Assembly: GCA_016874875.1 (NCBI GenBank) | Contig: VGTA01000111.1 | Location: 1-8,382, forward strand | Origin: Deltaproteobacteria bacterium | GTDB lineage: Bacteria; Myxococcota_A; Bradymonadia; UBA7976; VGTA01 | Reading direction: 5' to 3' | Length of the DNA: 8,382 bases | The notes under the pieces: generated by a model | Database searches by the model: none | What the model was told of the DNA's origin: nothing | The model's input: the letters and a program-made list of their open reading frames with translations, nothing else | Shown here: positions 5,868 through 8,382 of the stretch, piece by piece | Numbering within the stretch: position 1 is the first letter of the stretch | How the letters are laid out: every line of letters begins with the position of its first letter | Translations under genes and position numbers: made by a program

Positions 5868-5954
5868 GGGGGTCGCGCGGAGGGTCACGCGGGGGTCGCG
5901 CGGGGGTCGCGCGGGGGTCGCGCGGGGGTCGCGCGGGGGTCGCGCGGGGGTCGC
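5868..5954 (+). repeat. 11-bp G5 tandem array after the MinD-like gene
   Basis: The unit GGGGGTCGCGC is present once at 5868-5878, followed by a degenerate 12-bp unit (5879-5890). Five perfect copies then run 5891-5945, with a partial copy at 5946-5954. The array starts 3 bp after the TGA at 5863-5865 and ends at the promoter-like segment before the next gene. Runs of five G separated by six bases meet the G-quadruplex pattern. The 11-bp period is close to one helical turn, so all G tracts face one side of the DNA. There are no spacers, so it is not a CRISPR array. Confidence 0.93.
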
Positions 5955-5962
5955 TTTAGTGC

Positions 5963-5989
5963 TTGTGTGAGGCGCGCCGGGGCGTTAAT
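5963..5989 (+). promoter_or_regulatory. Promoter candidate upstream of barrel-like gene 3
   Basis: TTGTGT (5963-5968) and GTTAAT (5984-5989, four of six matches to TATAAT) are separated by 15 bp, shorter than the ideal 17. The segment CTTTAGTGCTTGTGTGA to GTTAATCTCGCTCCTAG is the most AT-rich stretch of this gap, and the ATG follows at 6045. The support is composition and position more than consensus match. Confidence 0.35.
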
Positions 5990-6044
5990 CTCGCTCCTAG
6001 CGCCCCGCAGGCGCGCCCCCGTCTCAGCCCCTCAGAGAGTCCCC

Positions 6045-6596
6045 ATGCGTCTCACCCCCCTCGCCCGTGTCCTCTCGCTCGTTGGCGCGCTCTGGCTCGT
6101 CGGCGCCCTCGGCGCCCTCGGCGCCCTCGGCGCGCGCCCCGCCGCCGCGCAGTCCCTCGACGTGCGCCTTGACAGCGCCCTGAGCGGCGGGCTGATGGTG
6201 GGCTCGGCGGGCCGCGAGACCATCGTGGGCACCTCGCCCATGCTCATGGATTTCGACGCGGCCTTTATCTTTGATGGCGACGAGAGCGTGGAGTGGGTGC
6301 TCGGGGCGCTGATGCAGATGCAGTACACCCCCGCCTTTGGCCTCAACCCGCAGGTGCGCCTGCGGCGCCACGCGGGCCCCTTTGAGACGTTCGCCGGAGT
6401 GGGCGTGCCCGTGTATGTGGCGCCGCTCACGCGCCTCGGCGCCGAGGTGAATCTGGGGGGCGCGTTCCCCAAGGACGCCCCGCTCGCGCTCGTGGCGAGC
6501 GTCAGCGCCACCACCTTCTTCATGGGCGCTGACTTGCCTGAGGGCAGCGCGGTGTTTACCTTTAACGGGGCGGTGGGACTCCGGCTGACCTTCTAG
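6045..6596 (+). CDS. Small secreted barrel-like protein, function unknown
   Basis: This is a 183-residue protein starting at ATG 6045, with AGAGAG (6034-6039) as a modest ribosome binding site. Residues 1-35 form a signal peptide: MRLTPLARVL, a hydrophobic Gly-Ala-Leu repeat, then RPAAA before QS. The mature part (about 148 residues) alternates hydrophobic and polar residues in short strands: FETFAGVGVPVYVAPL, RLGAEVNLGGAF, LALVASVSATTFFMG, FTFNGAVGLRLTF. It ends in a terminal Phe after such a strand, as many Gram-negative outer-membrane barrels do for BAM recognition. A small barrel of about 8 strands is likely. It shows no clear similarity to the two barrels upstream. It is separated from the MinD-like gene by a repeat array and promoter candidate, so it is probably expressed independently. 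Specific role unknown. Confidence 0.75.
   Translation: MRLTPLARVLSLVGALWLVGALGALGALGARPAAAQSLDVRLDSALSGGLMVGSAGRETIVGTSPMLMDFDAAFIFDGDESVEWVLGALMQMQYTPAFGLNPQVRLRRHAGPFETFAGVGVPVYVAPLTRLGAEVNLGGAFPKDAPLALVASVSATTFFMGADLPEGSAVFTFNGAVGLRLTF
6102..6128 (+). repeat. 9-bp repeat inside the signal peptide of barrel-like protein 3
   Basis: Three perfect GGCGCCCTC units (6102-6128) lie in frame and encode Gly-Ala-Leu three times. A more diverged GAL-like stretch precedes them. This is the second signal peptide in the window whose hydrophobic core is built from a tandem repeat with a unit different from the first. Confidence 0.88.
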
Positions 6597-6640
6597 CGCC
6601 GCTCGCGTCGTCACCCTCCCGTTCCCCCCTCCCCCTCGAT

Positions 6641-6660
6641 CGCGGCGCGTGGGCGCCGCG
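6641..6660 (+). promoter_or_regulatory. Strong GC hairpin just upstream of the hpf ribosome binding site
   Basis: CGCGGCGC (6641-6648) and GCGCCGCG (6653-6660) form a perfect 8-bp all-GC stem with a GTGG loop. No T-run follows, so it is not a classical intrinsic terminator. It ends two bases before AGGAG (6663-6667), the SD of the next gene, where it could affect translation or protect an RNA 5' end. A pyrimidine-rich stretch (about 6611-6636) precedes it. Confidence 0.6.
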
Positions 6661-6673
6661 CTAGGAGCCTCGG

Positions 6674-7039
6674 ATGAATATTGAGTTGACCTCAGGTAAA
6701 GACGTGCTCGTCACCGACATGCTGCGCGAGCGCGTGGAGCAGAAGCTCGCCAAGGTAGAGTCCCGCCTCGGCCAGCAGCTGTTCTTCCGCGTGCGCTTTG
6801 AGCGCGAGGGCGCCGATGTCGTGTCGTGTCACATCCACTTCCGCAGCACGCGCAACGAGTTTGACGCCAAGGCCTCCGAGGACGAGGTGGTGAAGGCGGC
6901 CGACAGCGCCGTGGCCAAGATCGAGCGCCAGCTCAAGAAGCTGCAGGACAAGCAGAGCGCGCGCGGCGGGCTGACGATTCGCGAGACGGTGGACCTCGAG
7001 GAGCCGGCCGGCGAGGGCGCTGAGGGGTCGGACCTCTAA
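6674..7039 (+). CDS. hpf: Ribosome hibernation promoting factor, short form (HPF/RaiA/YfiA family)
   Basis: Proteins of this family bind the 30S decoding channel and keep ribosomes inactive or in 100S dimers in starvation or stationary phase. The 121-residue product has the family's beta-alpha-beta-beta-beta-alpha layout: MNIELTSGKDVLVTDMLRER (strand 1 into helix 1), FFRVRFERE, VVSCHIHFRS, NEFDAKASEDE, then the basic helix VAKIERQLKKLQDKQ (80-94). The last 25 residues are acidic and low-complexity. The dimerisation domain of long-form HPF (about 180-200 residues) is absent, so this is the short type. AGGAG at 6663-6667 lies 6 bp before the ATG. The gene is followed 26 bp later by a protein kinase on the same strand, probably in one transcript. 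Whether it acts like HPF (100S-promoting) or RaiA (monosome-inactivating) cannot be told from sequence alone. Confidence 0.92.
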   Translation: MNIELTSGKDVLVTDMLRERVEQKLAKVESRLGQQLFFRVRFEREGADVVSCHIHFRSTRNEFDAKASEDEVVKAADSAVAKIERQLKKLQDKQSARGGLTIRETVDLEEPAGEGAEGSDL

Positions 7040-7054
7040 GCCCGCCAGCCCCGC

Positions 7055-7060
7055 GGAGGT
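7055..7060 (+). promoter_or_regulatory. Consensus ribosome binding site of the kinase gene
   Basis: GGAGGT, 5 bp before ATG 7066, is the strongest Shine-Dalgarno sequence in the window and fixes the kinase start. It lies inside the short gap after hpf. Confidence 0.85.
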
Positions 7061-7065
7061 CGCCG

Positions 7066-8382
7066 ATGGGCGAGATCATCAACGGTCGCTACCACATCGA
7101 GCGCGAGCTCGGGCGCGGCGGGATGTCGGTGGTCTACCTAGCGCGCGACGAGCGCCTCAAGCGGCAGGTGGCGGTCAAGGTGCTCCACCCGCACCTCGCC
7201 GCCCGCGACGAGTCGCGCCGCCGATTTTTGCAGGAGGCGACGGCCATCGCGCGCCTCGAGCACCCCTCCATCCTCAAGATTTACGACTACGCCACCCCGC
7301 AGGACGAGCGGTCCTATATCGTGAGTCAGTACGTGCGCGGCGTCACGCTCAAGCAGTGGTGCGAGGCGCGCGCGCCGCTCCCGTGTGAGCTGGTGGCGCT
7401 GGTGGCGCAGCCTGTTTTCGAGGCGCTCGCGCACGCGCATGAGCACCAGATCATCCACCGCGACGTGAAGCCCGAGAACATCATGGTGTGCGCGCAGGGG
7501 GGGGCGCCGATTTTGATGGATTTCGGCATCGCCCACCTCGTGGACGCCGAGACGCTCACGGCCACGGGCGCGGTGATCGGCTCCCCGGCGCACATGGCGC
7601 CGGAGGTGGTCAACGGCGACGAGCTCACGGCGAGCGCCGACGTGTTCAGCATGGGCACCGTCCTCTACTGGATGACCTGCGGGGCGCTCCCGTTCGTGGC
7701 GCCCAACCCCGCGGCGCTCTTCCGCAGGATTCTCGAGGCGCGCTTTGACCCCGTGCTCGAGCGCCGCCCCGACGCCCTCGGCGCCTTCGCCCGCCTCGTC
7801 GAGCGCTGCATGCGCCGCCTGCCCGCCGAGCGCCCCCCCTCGGCGCGCGCGGTGGCGGCGGAGCTGCGCGCGCTCTTGACGGAGGCCGGCCTCAGCGACG
7901 TGGACGCCGAGCTGAGCGCCCTCGCCGCCGACGCCGAGGGCTACCGCGCCGCCCTCCCGGCGCGCCTCGTGGCCTCCTATGTGGAGGCGGGGCGCGCGCG
8001 CCTCGCGGCGGGCGACGTCTCGGGGGCCGTGGACCGCCTCCGCCGCGCCCTCGCCCTCGACCCCGCGTGCGCCGCGGCGGCGGACCTGGTGGCGCAGATC
8101 GGGGCGGCGGGCCGCGGCAGGGCGCGCTGGTGGGCGGCGGCGGCGCTCGCGGCGGCGGCGGCGGGCGGCTTGTGGGCGCTGGGGGAGGAGAGTCCCCTCG
8201 CGCTCCCCGCGGCGCGCGCGGCGGGGGAGCTGACGCCGGAGCAGGGGCGCGCGGCGGGCGGGGCGCTGGGGGCGGGGCAGGGTGAGGCGCAGGGTGAGGC
8301 GCAGGGTGAGGCGCAGGGTGAGGCGCAGGGTGAGGCGCAGGGTGAGGCGCGGGGCGAGGCGCGGGGCGAGGCGCGGGGCGAA
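7066..8382 (+). CDS. Hanks-type Ser/Thr protein kinase (3' partial)
   Basis: This is a PknB-like protein kinase, open to the right edge (439 residues seen). The kinase domain, about residues 9-270, is complete. It shows the Gly loop GRGGMSVVYL (16-25), VAVK with Lys38, helix-C Glu57 in FLQEATAIARLEHPSIL, HRDVKPEN with catalytic Asp133, MDFG with Asp152, GSPAHMAPE (172-180) and DVFSMGTVLYWM (192-203). All key residues are present, so it should be active. GSPAHMAPE in place of the commoner GTPxYMAPE is a variant I recall from myxobacterial kinases. After the kinase, residues about 303-345 look like one or two TPR-type helices (EAGRARLAAGDVSGAVDRL, RALALDPA). WWAAAALAAAAAGGLWALG (355-373) is a likely single membrane span, followed by an Ala/Gly-rich stretch and Gly-Glu-Ala-Gln repeats that would lie outside the inner membrane. 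Substrates unknown; the adjacent hibernation factor is a possible functional partner. Confidence 0.93.
   Translation, partial: MGEIINGRYHIERELGRGGMSVVYLARDERLKRQVAVKVLHPHLAARDESRRRFLQEATAIARLEHPSILKIYDYATPQDERSYIVSQYVRGVTLKQWCEARAPLPCELVALVAQPVFEALAHAHEHQIIHRDVKPENIMVCAQGGAPILMDFGIAHLVDAETLTATGAVIGSPAHMAPEVVNGDELTASADVFSMGTVLYWMTCGALPFVAPNPAALFRRILEARFDPVLERRPDALGAFARLVERCMRRLPAERPPSARAVAAELRALLTEAGLSDVDAELSALAADAEGYRAALPARLVASYVEAGRARLAAGDVSGAVDRLRRALALDPACAAAADLVAQIGAAGRGRARWWAAAALAAAAAGGLWALGEESPLALPAARAAGELTPEQGRAAGGALGAGQGEAQGEAQGEAQGEAQGEAQGEARGEARGEARGE
8281..8382 (+). repeat. 12-bp tandem repeat in the kinase C-terminal region
   Basis: Five copies of GGTGAGGCGCAG (8281-8340) are followed by GGTGAGGCGCGG, two GGCGAGGCGCGG and a partial copy at the window end. 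In frame they encode Gly-Glu-Ala-Gln five times, then Gly-Glu-Ala-Arg three times. The charge changes from acidic to near neutral along the array. The array continues past the right edge, so its full length is unknown. Confidence 0.93.

Noticed and set aside
5868..5954. CRISPR array
   Set aside because: The unit is 11 bp with no spacers, so it is a simple tandem repeat.
5838..6044. In-frame N-terminal extension of barrel-like protein 3 through the 11-bp array
   Set aside because: It would bury the signal peptide behind about 70 Gly/Arg-rich residues. ATG 6045 gives a proper signal peptide.

Overview
The window is an 8.4 kb piece of a very GC-rich bacterial chromosome. All seven genes read left to right. 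Codon third positions are almost always G or C. Two secreted beta-barrels resemble the outer-membrane barrel family common in myxobacteria and relatives, and a Hanks-type kinase and a MinD/FlhG-like ATPase are present. Together these suggest a Gram-negative bacterium of the Myxococcota/Bradymonadales type. That placement is inferred from family resemblance, not from a marker-gene search.

Layout. (1) Positions 1-1051 hold the 3' part of ftsY, the signal-recognition-particle receptor GTPase, cut by the left edge inside an Ala/Pro repeat linker. (2) A 129-bp gap holds a duplicated leader motif and a weak promoter candidate. (3) A four-gene cluster follows: two paralogous outer-membrane barrel proteins whose genes overlap by ATGA (1181-2092, 2089-2841), a membrane-anchored HEAT-repeat protein (2894-4249), and a MinD/FlhG-like ATPase whose Walker A lysine is replaced by arginine (4324-5865). 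(4) A 179-bp gap holds an array of 11-bp G5-containing units and an AT-richer promoter-like segment. (5) A small, unrelated secreted barrel-like protein follows (6045-6596). (6) Next come a short-form ribosome hibernation factor (6674-7039) and, 26 bp later, a Ser/Thr protein kinase that runs off the right edge inside a 12-bp repeat (7066-8382).

How the genes may work together. FtsY delivers membrane and secreted proteins to the translocon and is housekeeping. The barrel-barrel-HEAT-ATPase cluster looks like one transcription unit. It could encode a trans-envelope assembly with outer-membrane, inner-membrane and cytoplasmic ATPase parts. This is a hypothesis from gene order, and it is the best candidate here for an undescribed system. 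The hibernation factor next to a kinase suggests a stress or dormancy link, also inferred.

The most striking sequence property is the density of short tandem repeats, with unit lengths of 6, 9, 11, 12, 15 and 18 bp. They sit at gene junctions, in signal peptides and in flexible protein linkers. Three of them start at or span a stop codon in the context TGAGCG. All coding ones are multiples of 3, and the only one that is not (11 bp) lies between genes.
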